Of a stretch of 64,000 bases of DNA, positions 37,783 to 46,768 are shown in pieces. The first letter of the stretch is position 1. Every line of letters begins with the position of its first letter. The translations under genes were made by a program, and so were the position numbers. The notes under the pieces are model-generated. The model had not been told where the DNA came from. It did not search any database and was given only the letters and a program-made list of their open reading frames with translations. The stretch covers positions 33,727 through 97,726 of the forward strand of contig JADFNE010000006.1 of the NCBI GenBank assembly GCA_022563535.1, written 5' to 3'. The stretch is from Myxococcales bacterium. Its GTDB lineage: Bacteria; Myxococcota_A; UBA9160; UBA4427.

Positions 37783-40700
37783 CTAGTCGTCCCGCAGGCC
37801 CTTCCTTCGTTCCAATTCCTTCTGCCGTTCAATCGCCTCGAGCTGTTCTTCAGAGAGCAGCGCCATAGCGACCTTGGGCCGGGCGATGGAGTAGAACGCG
37901 GGGACGACCGTGAGTGCGCCGAACATGTTGATCACCATCAGGATGCTCAACAGTTGGGCCATGTCGGCTTGAAAGCGCAGGCTCGAGAAAGACCATAGGA
38001 AAATGCCGCCGACGATCGTGGTCGCCGTAAACGTCACCGCCATACCGGTAGTCCGCACCGCGCGCCGTACGGCTTCGTCGATGTCTGAGGTGGCCACCAC
38101 CTCGTGGCGGATGCGGTCGACAATGTAGATCGCGTAATCGACGCCAATGCCGACACCCACGGATTGAACCGGCAGGGTGTTGATGTTGAGCCCCATTCCC
38201 TTCACGGCCATATAGGCGAGCGAGAGCATGGTCGCGGTCATGATCTGAAGCAGGATGATCGCGCCGCTGGACACCGACTGATACGTCACCGAGTGAAGGA
38301 CAAAGATGACCACGAAGATCAGGATGATGTTCGCCACATGGCTGCGCTCGACTTCGTCGTTTACCGCGGCGAGAATGCCCATCAGTCCCCCCGCCATCAC
38401 GAACTGAACGCCCCGGGTCCACGAGTTGGTGGCTTGATACTCGGGTTGGGCGTCGATGGCCTTGAGGTCTTCGACGATCAAGTTCGTGGTCTTCATCGAC
38501 ACTGCGCGAATCCCGAGTTGCTCGCTTTCCCACCAGTAGTCAATGTCCGAAAGCTGCCAGGCTGCAAGATCATCGGGCCAGGCGAAGTGTTCGTCTTCAT
38601 CTGCATCGAAAAGTTCCTGTTCGTAGTCCTCGATGGCGTACTCGCGGAACTCGTCCATCCAGTCCGGGAGTGCAGAGACAGAGGTGAACTCGTTGACCTC
38701 CACTTGATGGTAAGAGCCGTCGTCCTGTCGGATCTGCACTGTGAGGGTGTGGTGTCTCGAGGGCAGGAGCGGCCCGAGCATGTAGAACCAGACATCGGTC
38801 AAGGCTTCTGGATCAAAGGCCCCGGCGTTTTTGGCGGCCTTGTCCATGTCGAGTCGGATGATGACTTCGCCCAATGGATTGCGGCGGATGAACTCCTCCG
38901 CGGCGTGAATGGTCCGGATGATCGTTTCGCCCTTGTGGTCGCGATAGAAGAAGTTGATCACCGCGTCTTTGCCGTCGTCGGTCATGAACGGCTTCAGGGC
39001 GCCCGGAGCCCCGTTGGTTCGCAACTGGAAGATCTGCTGCCGAATGTTCGCCTGATTGTTGGAGACGAATTCCCACTTGGGATCGCCGTAGTGGTTGATG
39101 CGCCAGAAGCCCCGAAGCACGGGTACGATCGAGAGACTGGCGCCGAGATCGGTGTACTTGCCCATCCATCTTTCGAATTCTTCCATTCGCAGCACCGGCG
39201 TAGCGTCTTCCGCTGCCTTGGGCGTGTCGCCTTCGAGATAGATCTGGAGGGTGTCCACCCCGCCAAATCGATCGGCAATCTTGGCGGTGGCGATGTTCCA
39301 TTCGTGATCGGGAAACAGCAGTGGAGTTCCGGGCAGGGCTTCGCCGACTTGCGAATACATCAGTGTGATGTAGGTCGAACTGATCAACAGCACAAAAGTC
39401 GTCGCAGCGATGTACCACTTGTATCGCGCGTGGGTCGTGATGTAGCCCAGGAAGCGAGTGAAGCGAACCATGAAGCCGGGCAAAAAATGTTCGTGCTCCG
39501 CGGGAGCGGGGAGAAAGCAGATCAGCACTGGGTGGAGGATCTCTACGGTGATGATGATCGAGATGACCCAGAAGGCGCCGAACTTCCCGAGATCCTGCAT
39601 CTGCGGAATCGAAGTCAATAAAATGACGAGCAGTCCCGCTACGTCGGTGATGATGCCCAGTGTGCCGGGAACGATCAGTTCGCTCATCGCCACGGTGGCG
39701 GCTTCGACCTTCGCAACTTCGGGGTCGTTGTACACCGGCAGTAATATCTCGTAATCCTCGAAGAACCGTTCGGCCATCTGCACGGTGTGGGAGATCGCCC
39801 GGGCGGTGATGATCGAGGGAATCACCAGGATGAGGGGGTCGAATACGATTCCGATCCAGCCCGTAAAGCCGAGGCCCCAGATTGCGGTGGCGAGCGCCGC
39901 GATGAAGGGGATGAATACCCCGTGCCAGCGTCGGAAGTAGGCCCATAACAGGCTGAATATCGCCGCGATGGTGAGTAGTAAGAAAAATACGATCTCGAAG
40001 GCGTGCTTGAGAATCCAACCGACAAGGATGGGAACACCCGAGACGTAGATCTCGTGGTTTTCGTCTTCGACCTCGGTCTTGATCTGTTGCACCCAGTCAA
40101 AGACCGCCATCAAGGTTGGCCGACCACTCATACGGTCGGTGACGAAGCCGGCGGTCATCAGCGCACCCTTCTGGTCCAGTGAAACCAGGCGACCGTAGAT
40201 ATAGGGAGGGTTCTGGCGAACCAAAGCGCCGAAGGCATCCGCTTCTTGCTGGGTTTCTGGCACCTTCTGCATCAAGACGTTGGTCTCGATGTCGCCTGAA
40301 GCCTCGATCTGGATGACTCGAGTGTTGTTCGCGGTGACCGAACGGATCTGGTAATGATTGACCGGATAGGGAGGGTAAGTGAGGTCGAGTTGCTTCTGGA
40401 CTTCTTTGTACTCGAGCCCCTGTTCGTCTAGCTCGTCCCGCAGCGCCTCGCGCTCCCGGGTGTGACTCGGGAACCCTTTTCCGTCCAAGGCCATCGTGAT
40501 CTGGTGAATCTTGGCGATCGTCACCGGGTTGAAGATCGTTCCATCTTTGACGACGAGAGCGATCGCGACGGTCGAGGAACCACCAAAAATTCCCGCGAAC
40601 TTGTCCTGGGCACGAATGTAAGGATGGTCGGGCCACTGGGAACGCGCGATGGTGTCGATCTTTACTGCGGGCCCGGGAAGCGGCATGCCGATCGCGGTCA

Positions 40701-40836
40701 AGGCCGAGTTGAGAATTGGGTAGAAGAAAAACCCGGTGGAGATGATCAACAGAATCGCGATCACGCCACGGCGGCGCACCACCAGCTTCGCAAAGCGAAG
40801 TGTCAACGGTCCCTGCGAGCCAGCTGCCTGGGTCAT
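37783..40836 (-). CDS. RND-superfamily (MMPL-type) exporter
   Basis: This 1017-residue inner-membrane protein has two halves, each with one leading span, a large periplasmic domain and a five-span bundle, giving about twelve spans (VIAILLIISTGFFFYPIL first; FTATTIVGGIFLWSF near the end). It belongs to the predicted exporters of the RND/MMPL kind rather than AcrB-type drug pumps, since no membrane-fusion partner is adjacent. Such proteins move lipids or hopanoids. The GVGIGVDYAIYIVDRIRHEV stretch is the conserved fourth-span region with acidic residues for proton coupling. AGAGGAA precedes the ATG. Confidence 0.88.
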   Translation of the reverse strand: MTQAAGSQGPLTLRFAKLVVRRRGVIAILLIISTGFFFYPILNSALTAIGMPLPGPAVKIDTIARSQWPDHPYIRAQDKFAGIFGGSSTVAIALVVKDGTIFNPVTIAKIHQITMALDGKGFPSHTREREALRDELDEQGLEYKEVQKQLDLTYPPYPVNHYQIRSVTANNTRVIQIEASGDIETNVLMQKVPETQQEADAFGALVRQNPPYIYGRLVSLDQKGALMTAGFVTDRMSGRPTLMAVFDWVQQIKTEVEDENHEIYVSGVPILVGWILKHAFEIVFFLLLTIAAIFSLLWAYFRRWHGVFIPFIAALATAIWGLGFTGWIGIVFDPLILVIPSIITARAISHTVQMAERFFEDYEILLPVYNDPEVAKVEAATVAMSELIVPGTLGIITDVAGLLVILLTSIPQMQDLGKFGAFWVISIIITVEILHPVLICFLPAPAEHEHFLPGFMVRFTRFLGYITTHARYKWYIAATTFVLLISSTYITLMYSQVGEALPGTPLLFPDHEWNIATAKIADRFGGVDTLQIYLEGDTPKAAEDATPVLRMEEFERWMGKYTDLGASLSIVPVLRGFWRINHYGDPKWEFVSNNQANIRQQIFQLRTNGAPGALKPFMTDDGKDAVINFFYRDHKGETIIRTIHAAEEFIRRNPLGEVIIRLDMDKAAKNAGAFDPEALTDVWFYMLGPLLPSRHHTLTVQIRQDDGSYHQVEVNEFTSVSALPDWMDEFREYAIEDYEQELFDADEDEHFAWPDDLAAWQLSDIDYWWESEQLGIRAVSMKTTNLIVEDLKAIDAQPEYQATNSWTRGVQFVMAGGLMGILAAVNDEVERSHVANIILIFVVIFVLHSVTYQSVSSGAIILLQIMTATMLSLAYMAVKGMGLNINTLPVQSVGVGIGVDYAIYIVDRIRHEVVATSDIDEAVRRAVRTTGMAVTFTATTIVGGIFLWSFSSLRFQADMAQLLSILMVINMFGALTVVPAFYSIARPKVAMALLSEEQLEAIERQKELERRKGLRDD

Positions 40837-40916
40837 TGATTCCTCTTTGCCGATGTTACCAATCTACGGACTCGCATCCGACCCATGGCGTCGAAATGAT
40901 CTGACGCTCCTCCGTA

Positions 40917-40961
40917 GTGGAACGAACAATCGTGGATTGAACAAACGTGGAACGAACAAAC
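40917..40961. repeat. Three-copy 15-bp tandem repeat
   Basis: GTGGAACGAACAATC, GTGGATTGAACAAAC and GTGGAACGAACAAAC follow one another without spacer. They lie 5 bases beyond the stop of the oligosaccharyltransferase-like gene and 80 bases before the RND exporter start, in the space between two minus-strand genes. No stem can be formed by the repeat itself. Confidence 0.85.
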
Positions 40962-40965
40962 GACC

Positions 40966-42504
40966 TCAGGTTTCGGGTGGTGTTTCATACAGCTGGAAGA
41001 GATGCGCCGACCCAGTGCTCCGGATCAGAATCGCTCGAGGATCCTGCAGCAAATACTGATAGATCGCATCCTGGGAACGACGCAGAATTACCCAATCGCT
41101 TCCGAGGCCTTCTCGAATGGCGCTCACGGGGTCTCGCGGAGGCCGCGCTCCGCCCGTCAGGCTGTTCCACAGCTCGAATCGCTCCGGGTCAGAATAGGCA
41201 AGGTAGTGCGGATCGAGACCGTTGACGTAGCGAAAGTCGGTGGAGTGCCACAGCAGATATGGAAAGTCATCCCAGTAGGCATTGAAGATGAGGCTTCCAG
41301 GAGCGGCATGCTGGTCCAATGCAGCCACGATGCCCTGGTAGATTTGGAATCGCGATTTTGGGAGGTTGTCGAAAAGATCCAACGCCCCGCCAATGCGCAT
41401 GACACCGACACTCACTGCGACCAGCCCGACTACCCAACGCAGGCGGGGCCAGGCCGATGATAGATAGGGAGACCAAAGGACCGCTGCAGTGAGGATCGCG
41501 GTGGGTACGTAGTATTCCGAGAACCGATAGGCAAATTTGTAGAGAACTAGCGTGAAGAGAGTAAATGCCAGGAGCGTGAATACTTGTGGGCGTTTGAGCA
41601 ATTCACGCTGATAACAGATGGACATCGCGATGCCTGTGAGGAGCAGCCAATGTGATGCCCAAGCTTCGGAGTAGATCAGCGCCCAGGTATTGCTATCCCA
41701 CTCAGGGCCCACTTGAAGGTTCTGCGGATTCAGGACTTTGAACGCAGTGTGGAACCACAGGTATTCGATGTTCGAGGGGAACCAGGGGTTGATCACCAGC
41801 GCAGCAGTAAAACCTGTAGCCACGGCAAGCAACAGGTCCCATCGCCAATGATGTAATCGCAACCCGCTCGCCAGAAAATAGATCGCGACCGGAATCAGTA
41901 CGATCAACGCACCGTGATAGGACTGCAGGAATACGAACGCGACGAGCGCAAGCCACCGAAAGCGCTGCTGGATGAGCAGAACGAGAAAAATCAGCAAATA
42001 GACGATGGCGATATTCTGCGCCCGCAACATGAGCAGACGTGAAAGAAAACTCGTACCGCCCGCGAACAACAGCACTGTCCAAAGTACCGGCCAGGTCAGG
42101 CCCAAGCGCCGGCAAGCGAGGTAGAACGCTGTCGGCACGAGCGTCGCATTGAACACGAGCGCCCACTTCAAACCAGTGAGTTCGTTCCTGATCCAACCGA
42201 AAGGCGCTAGCAGCAGATGCCAAAGCCAATGATGATCGGGTCCGGCTTCGCCGAGAATGGTCAGGGGCAGCCAGGTGATATCGATCACCGGGCCAGTCTG
42301 TGCCATCAACCGAGCGATCTTGAAGTGATAGAAAGCGTCGATCGAGTAGATCCCGTTGGCCGGCAATATCTTCAGAGCAAAAAGTAGAGTGAATGCGCCG
42401 CCGACGGCTGCGGTCTCCAGAGCCAGCCGCCTCGTGGAACATGGTGCGTCTGGCTCACTGCCGCGATCGTTCGTTTTCACTGTTACCGAAGTCTCGTACG
42501 ACAC
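40966..42504 (-). CDS. Polytopic membrane protein, GT-C/STT3-like
   Basis: This protein of about 512 residues has some eleven membrane spans and a soluble C-terminal domain of about 130 residues. The first loop (NGIYSIDAFYHFKIARLMAQ) has the Asp and His of GT-C and oligosaccharyltransferase-like proteins, and the loop before it is short. It looks like a lipid-linked sugar transferase, but I cannot name the substrate. The GTG at 42504 with AGGAG upstream is preferred to an upstream TTG. It is upstream of the RND exporter on the same strand. Confidence 0.75.
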   Translation of the reverse strand: MSYETSVTVKTNDRGSEPDAPCSTRRLALETAAVGGAFTLLFALKILPANGIYSIDAFYHFKIARLMAQTGPVIDITWLPLTILGEAGPDHHWLWHLLLAPFGWIRNELTGLKWALVFNATLVPTAFYLACRRLGLTWPVLWTVLLFAGGTSFLSRLLMLRAQNIAIVYLLIFLVLLIQQRFRWLALVAFVFLQSYHGALIVLIPVAIYFLASGLRLHHWRWDLLLAVATGFTAALVINPWFPSNIEYLWFHTAFKVLNPQNLQVGPEWDSNTWALIYSEAWASHWLLLTGIAMSICYQRELLKRPQVFTLLAFTLFTLVLYKFAYRFSEYYVPTAILTAAVLWSPYLSSAWPRLRWVVGLVAVSVGVMRIGGALDLFDNLPKSRFQIYQGIVAALDQHAAPGSLIFNAYWDDFPYLLWHSTDFRYVNGLDPHYLAYSDPERFELWNSLTGGARPPRDPVSAIREGLGSDWVILRRSQDAIYQYLLQDPRAILIRSTGSAHLFQLYETPPET

Positions 42505-42609
42505 TGCGATTAAGCTCCTGGTCGAGATCCCTGGCAGCCTGGACTCGGCAACCCCAAATGTCAACTCGCTCCAAATTCGAGTAGCTTTCTTCGCACGAAG
42601 TGTCGTCGA

Positions 42610-43182
42610 TCACGACTTCGTTGGCGCGCAGTGTCCCAGAAACAGTCGTGGTGAAACGACCGCCGCACCGTGATGGCGGACCCGGCCAGTCAGCTGTCTG
42701 TCGCCCGATACGACGGCAATCGTGTTGGGGTCCGGCGCCCCGCGCACGTGCTTTACGATCCAGTCATCGGCGGAGGGTGCAAACTGGAGCGTTACCTTGG
42801 GATGATCGCCGCGCTCCGGTTCCTCCGGCGCACGAGAGCCATCGAACACGAGCCAGATCTCAGCGTGAGGATCCGGGAAGCGCCTGGTGAAAGCGACCAG
42901 GCGCTCTCGCATCGTGTTGGACCAGAAGGGTTTCTGGCCGGTAGGTTTGGCTTCGCTATCTGCGAAGCTCGAGCGAAACGGCGCGCAGTGCAGGACGTTG
43001 TAGCCGTCGACGAGCCACTCTCTTGCGCCTGGAAGGGGATCGAGTCCCCGGGGAGACTCATCCCGGGCATCCGTCCTGCTGGGTGAATGGGGTGCTCCTG
43101 GTGTAGCGAGAGGTATGTCTTTCGATCTGCGCGTGGCGAATCTCCCTGCAGTCCATTGGGGACGCGATGCGAGTTTCTTCAC
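42610..43182 (-). CDS. NYN/YacP-like predicted nuclease domain protein
   Basis: This protein of up to 190 residues has a NYN (PIN-like) domain: WLVDGYNVLHCAPF near residue 56, EIWLVFDGSRAP, ADDWIVKHV and IAVVSGDRQLTGRVRHHGA carry the expected acidic residues. Relatives of YacP are thought to process RNA. The only visible start is a GTG at 43182 without a ribosome site, inside the 3' part of the upstream small membrane protein, with about 50 poorly conserved residues before the domain. Translation may depend on coupling. Confidence 0.7.
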   Translation of the reverse strand: MKKLASRPQWTAGRFATRRSKDIPLATPGAPHSPSRTDARDESPRGLDPLPGAREWLVDGYNVLHCAPFRSSFADSEAKPTGQKPFWSNTMRERLVAFTRRFPDPHAEIWLVFDGSRAPEEPERGDHPKVTLQFAPSADDWIVKHVRGAPDPNTIAVVSGDRQLTGRVRHHGAAVVSPRLFLGHCAPTKS

Positions 43183-43411
43183 GGTATCGGGTCAACGAAT
43201 CGGGGTCGAGTTGATGGGCCCGAGAATGTACCCGGGTCGGCGCAGACTGTGAAAACGATTGGCTCGCTTCGGCGAGTGCCGCCCAGCCGAGCCCAAACAG
43301 CACAAAGCCCGCCATCACCACGAGCGCCTGAACCGCACCCGCAGTCGCTTCGCGAACCGCAACGAGGGAACTCCACTCCGAAGGTTGCTGTCGATCTCCA
43401 GAATATCGCAC
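43058..43411 (-). CDS. Small single-span membrane protein overlapping the NYN gene
   Basis: This protein of about 117 residues has one strong hydrophobic span (AVQALVVMAGFVLFGLGWAA) near residue 30 followed by a polar tail. A GTG at 43411 is preceded by an excellent AGGAGGAG ribosome site, which is the main evidence for the gene. Its last 125 bases overlap the NYN gene in another frame, and that part of the tail has no conserved character. I do not recognise the family. Confidence 0.5.
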   Translation of the reverse strand: MRYSGDRQQPSEWSSLVAVREATAGAVQALVVMAGFVLFGLGWAALAEASQSFSQSAPTRVHSRAHQLDPDSLTRYREETRIASPMDCREIRHAQIERHTSRYTRSTPFTQQDGCPG

Positions 43412-43815
43412 GGCGGTCTTCTCCTCCTGTGTAGATGAATGAAGACAGCCTGTGACCCGCGTGTGACGGAACCGGTCACACGCGCAAAAAATGACGAAGC
43501 ATTCCGAGATTCCAAAAATTTGAGCACTACAGCATTGGTTCCCATCTCCTTTGGGCTGAGACGGTGCTGAGGTTGTACCGAGCGATACACCAGCCTCGAA
43601 AATCCAGACAGATTTTCTATCCGTTCGAGAAGTGATCAGAATGTCAAGCAGGTTTTCGTCAAAGTTGCGATCGCCAGAGGCAAATTCTAAATCTCGATAT
43701 TCCCCACTCGCGTGCGGATCGTGTAACCTGCCGAGCCAACCAAACCTGCGATGCACCAACCCTTGTGATGAAACTCGCAGTGGGTCGTGATCAGGGGCGG
43801 TGCTCGTGAACCAAC
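43412..43815. other. Intergenic region upstream of the frd operon
   Basis: These 404 bases separate the minus-strand small membrane protein from frdA, so both promoters should be here. It contains the palindrome at 43458-43484 and an A/T-richer segment around 43484-43510 and 43600-43690 that would suit promoters. No coding frame looks real. Confidence 0.5.
43458..43484. promoter_or_regulatory. Operator-like inverted repeat with extra half-site
   Basis: CGCGTGTGAC (43458-43467) and GTCACACGCG (43475-43484) form a perfect 10-bp inverted repeat around 7 bases, and a further direct TGTGAC half-site lies at 43451-43456. The half-sites resemble CRP/FNR-family TGTGA boxes, but the 9-base spacing between TGTGA and TCACA is longer than the usual 6. 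It lies between divergent genes, 330 bases before frdA and 47 bases from the small membrane gene start. Confidence 0.5.
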
Positions 43816-45567
43816 ATGAAAATTGACGCGTTGGGTGGAGATCGCGTGGTTGAAGTCACTCGACATGACATCGTTATTGTAGGCGCCGGCGCCGCAGGTT
43901 TGCGCGCGGCGATCGCCGTCGCTGAAGCGGATCCGACGGCATCGATCGGCCTGGTTTCGAAGGTCTACCCGATGCGGAGCCACACGGTTTCCGCCGAAGG
44001 TGGTGCTGCGGCAGTTGCGCGGGAAGACGACGACTTCGAGTCGCACGGTTTCGACACGGTCAAGGGTTCCGATTTCCTCGCCGACCAAAACGTCATCAAG
44101 TACTTTGTCGAAGAAGCGCCCAAGGAACTCGCGCTGCTCGAAAACTGGGGCTGCCCCTGGAGCCGCAACGACGACGGCTCGGTCGCCACCCGGGCCTTCG
44201 GTGGCATGACGGTCAAGCGCACCTGGTACGCCACCGACAAAGTCGGCTTCCACATGCTTCACAGTTTGTTCCAGCATTCGATGCGCTTTGACAACATCGT
44301 TCGCTACGACGAATTCTTCGTCACCAAGCTTCTCATCGACAATGGCCGCGCCTGCGGTGTTGCGAGTCTGGATATTCGCACCGGCGAGATGAAGGCAATT
44401 CTGGGACGCGCGGTGATAATCGCGACCGGTGGTGCGGGCAAGGTCTTTCCGTTTACCACCAACGGCATGATCAAGACCGGTGACGGCATGTCGTTGGCTT
44501 ACCGCGCCGGAGTCGCGCTCAAGGACATGGAGTTCGTCCAGTATCACCCGACCGGGCTTCCGGGTACCGGCATCCTGATTACAGAAGCCACTCGCGGTGA
44601 GGGCGGTTATCTGCGCAACAGCGAGGGCGCACGCTTCCTTGTCGACTACGACTACGGGGTCGGGAAGAAGGCAGAACTCGGACCGCGCGACATGATCTCC
44701 CGCGCGATCATCCAGGAATTCGAAGCGGGTCGTGGCATGCCGGACAAGTACGGCGAACACGTGCATCTCGATCTCACGCATCTGGGCGAAGACGTCATCA
44801 TGTCGAAGATCCCTTTCGTGCGAGAACTCACAAAGACCTACGTGGGAATCGACCCGGTCCACGAACCCATTCCGGTGCGCCCGGTGCTCCACTACATGAT
44901 GGGTGGCATCGATACCGATATTACCGCCGCAACCAGCTTGCCCGGACTCTATGCCGCGGGCGAGGTTGCGTGTGCATCACTCAACGGCGCAAATCGGCTG
45001 GGTTCGAATTCTTTGACCGAGTGCCTGGTCTTCGGTGCATCGGCGGGGCGCAACGCGCTCGAATATGCCAAGGGATCCGACGCGGGCAACGAAGCTGCGC
45101 TCACCGGGGAAGCGAAGGAAGAGGCGGCTCGTGTCGAAGCTTTCAGGGGCAGCAACCGCGGAGAAGAAAAGCTCTCCGGCCTTCGCAAGGAACTCAACCT
45201 TGCGATGGAAAAGGGCTGCGGTGTCTATCGCGAGCATGAAACCATGCAGGTGTGCGTTGACGCTGTAGATGCAATCAAGGGCCGCGCCGCGCACCTCAAG
45301 CTCGACGATCCGAGCAAGGTATTCAATACCGAGTTGATCGCTGCCCTGGAGCTTCAAGCTTTGATCGACGTTGCCGAGACCCTGGTGAATTCCGCGATAC
45401 TGCGCAAAGAGTCTCGCGGCGCCCATACTTGTCGCGATTACCCGACCCGCGACGACCAGAACTTTCTCCATCACTCACTCGCCTTCTACCAGTCCGACGC
45501 GCGGCCGCGGATCGACAAAAAAGAAGTCACCCTGGGTCATTGGATTCCTGAGGAGCGCAAGTATTGA
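43816..45567 (+). CDS. frdA: Fumarate reductase/succinate dehydrogenase flavoprotein subunit
   Basis: This 583-residue subunit interconverts succinate and fumarate on a covalent FAD. The FAD-linked His is His56 in RSHTVSAEGGAAAV. The dinucleotide fold is IVGAGAAGLRAAIAVAE, and active-site residues lie in QYHPTGLPGTGILITEATRG and LHYMMGGIDTD, with NGANRLGSNSL near the cap. The gene opens an frdABCD-ordered operon, and frdB starts on the last base of its stop (TGATG). The direction of the reaction in vivo depends on the quinone and cannot be told from this subunit. Confidence 0.95.
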   Translation: MKIDALGGDRVVEVTRHDIVIVGAGAAGLRAAIAVAEADPTASIGLVSKVYPMRSHTVSAEGGAAAVAREDDDFESHGFDTVKGSDFLADQNVIKYFVEEAPKELALLENWGCPWSRNDDGSVATRAFGGMTVKRTWYATDKVGFHMLHSLFQHSMRFDNIVRYDEFFVTKLLIDNGRACGVASLDIRTGEMKAILGRAVIIATGGAGKVFPFTTNGMIKTGDGMSLAYRAGVALKDMEFVQYHPTGLPGTGILITEATRGEGGYLRNSEGARFLVDYDYGVGKKAELGPRDMISRAIIQEFEAGRGMPDKYGEHVHLDLTHLGEDVIMSKIPFVRELTKTYVGIDPVHEPIPVRPVLHYMMGGIDTDITAATSLPGLYAAGEVACASLNGANRLGSNSLTECLVFGASAGRNALEYAKGSDAGNEAALTGEAKEEAARVEAFRGSNRGEEKLSGLRKELNLAMEKGCGVYREHETMQVCVDAVDAIKGRAAHLKLDDPSKVFNTELIAALELQALIDVAETLVNSAILRKESRGAHTCRDYPTRDDQNFLHHSLAFYQSDARPRIDKKEVTLGHWIPEERKY

Positions 45568-46328
45568 TGAGTGGAGAGCTGACCAAGACGATCGTCATCA
45601 CCCGTTTTGATCCAGACAAGGACGAGGTACGACGAACCCAGGAATACACGATTCCGGTTCAAGAAGACTGGATGATCCTCGACGCGATCAACTACATCAA
45701 GGACGAGGTTGATCCGACCATCTCCCACCGCTGGTCGTGTCGCATGGCCGTCTGCGGAAGCTGCGGAATGATGGTAAACGGCGAACCGTCGCTCACCTGC
45801 AAGGTGGCGATTTCGGGTTTCGGCGACCGCATCGTGATCGAGCCGTTGGCCAACTTTCCCGTCGTGCGCGACCTGGTCGTCGATCTCGACGGATTCATGG
45901 ACAAGTTCAAGAAAGTAAAGCCCTGGATCATACGCGCCAAGGAAGAAGCCGCGAGCGAGTCGTTCAACGAAAAAGGCACCTACTCCCAGACTCCCGATCA
46001 ACTCGGCGTCTTCAAGCAGTTCAGCATGTGCATCAACTGCATGCTTTGTTATTCCGCTTGTCCGGTGGTGGCCAACGAGCCCGATTTCCTCGGTCCAGCG
46101 GCGATCGCCCTGGGCCATCGGTACAACCTCGACAACCGCGACGAAGGCAATGACGAACGCAATGAGATTTTTCGCGGCGAGGGTTCGGTGTATTCCTGCT
46201 CTTACGCCAACGAGTGCAGTGACGTCTGTCCCAAGAATGTCGACCCGGCGGCCGCGGTCAACCAGGCGAAGTTCGGCGCCGTCATCGACTGGGCCAAGGG
46301 CTTCGTGATACCCAGGGGAGGGGAGTAG
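45567..46328 (+). CDS. frdB: Fumarate reductase/succinate dehydrogenase iron-sulfur subunit
   Basis: This 253-residue subunit passes electrons from the flavin to the quinone site. The [2Fe-2S] ligands are in SCRMAVCGSCGMMVNG plus a later Cys, the [4Fe-4S] cluster is in CINCMLCYSACP, and the [3Fe-4S] cluster uses the CP of the former and CSYANECSDVCPKNVDP. The stretch LGPAAIALGHRYNLDNRD is closer to FrdB than to classical SdhB. The ATG at 45567 overlaps the frdA stop. Confidence 0.95.
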   Translation: MSGELTKTIVITRFDPDKDEVRRTQEYTIPVQEDWMILDAINYIKDEVDPTISHRWSCRMAVCGSCGMMVNGEPSLTCKVAISGFGDRIVIEPLANFPVVRDLVVDLDGFMDKFKKVKPWIIRAKEEAASESFNEKGTYSQTPDQLGVFKQFSMCINCMLCYSACPVVANEPDFLGPAAIALGHRYNLDNRDEGNDERNEIFRGEGSVYSCSYANECSDVCPKNVDPAAAVNQAKFGAVIDWAKGFVIPRGGE

Positions 46329-46330
46329 CG

Positions 46331-46768
46331 ATGGCAGGCCCCGCACATCCCGACGCCATGGGCCCGCCCACTCCCGGGCGCACCCGCACGGCTCCCCCCG
46401 AAATGCCCACCACCTGGTGGACCGCTCCCGGCATCCGAACCTACTTGCTGTTCGATGCAACGGGGTTCATCTACGTCTTGCTCGGTTTTCTCGCCATACG
46501 CTTGATCTGGGCACTCGGCGAGGGGCCCGAGGCCTGGAACGCCGCGATCGAAACACTTAAGCACCCGCTCTACATCGGGTTCCACGTTCTGGCGCTGGTG
46601 TCGGTGATCTTTGTCGGGGTTCGCTTCTTCAGCCTGTTCCCGAAAGCGCAACCACGCGACCACGGTATTCCGATGCCCCCCGATTTTGTCATCAAAGGGT
46701 TGCTCTACGCCGTATGGATTGCGGTGACGGTCGCCTTTTCGGCGGTACTCGCGGGAGTCATTTTCTGA
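46331..46768 (+). CDS. frdC: Fumarate reductase membrane anchor subunit C
   Basis: This 145-residue protein has three membrane spans and an N-terminal proline-rich arm longer than in E. coli FrdC. The pattern TTWWTAPGIRTYLLFDATGF, then the EGPEAWNAAIETLKHPLYI segment, parallels FrdC (WW near the start, GPEAW and NP in the loop). The anchor binds the quinone without haem. It lies 2 bases behind frdB, and its stop overlaps the frdD start. Confidence 0.87.
   Translation: MAGPAHPDAMGPPTPGRTRTAPPEMPTTWWTAPGIRTYLLFDATGFIYVLLGFLAIRLIWALGEGPEAWNAAIETLKHPLYIGFHVLALVSVIFVGVRFFSLFPKAQPRDHGIPMPPDFVIKGLLYAVWIAVTVAFSAVLAGVIF

Noticed and set aside
38104..39621. Long plus-strand open frame of about 500 codons opposite the RND exporter
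   Set aside because: It mirrors the high-GC codon pattern of the real minus-strand gene and shows no domain; similar shadows lie opposite lysA, leuS and cobA-hemD.
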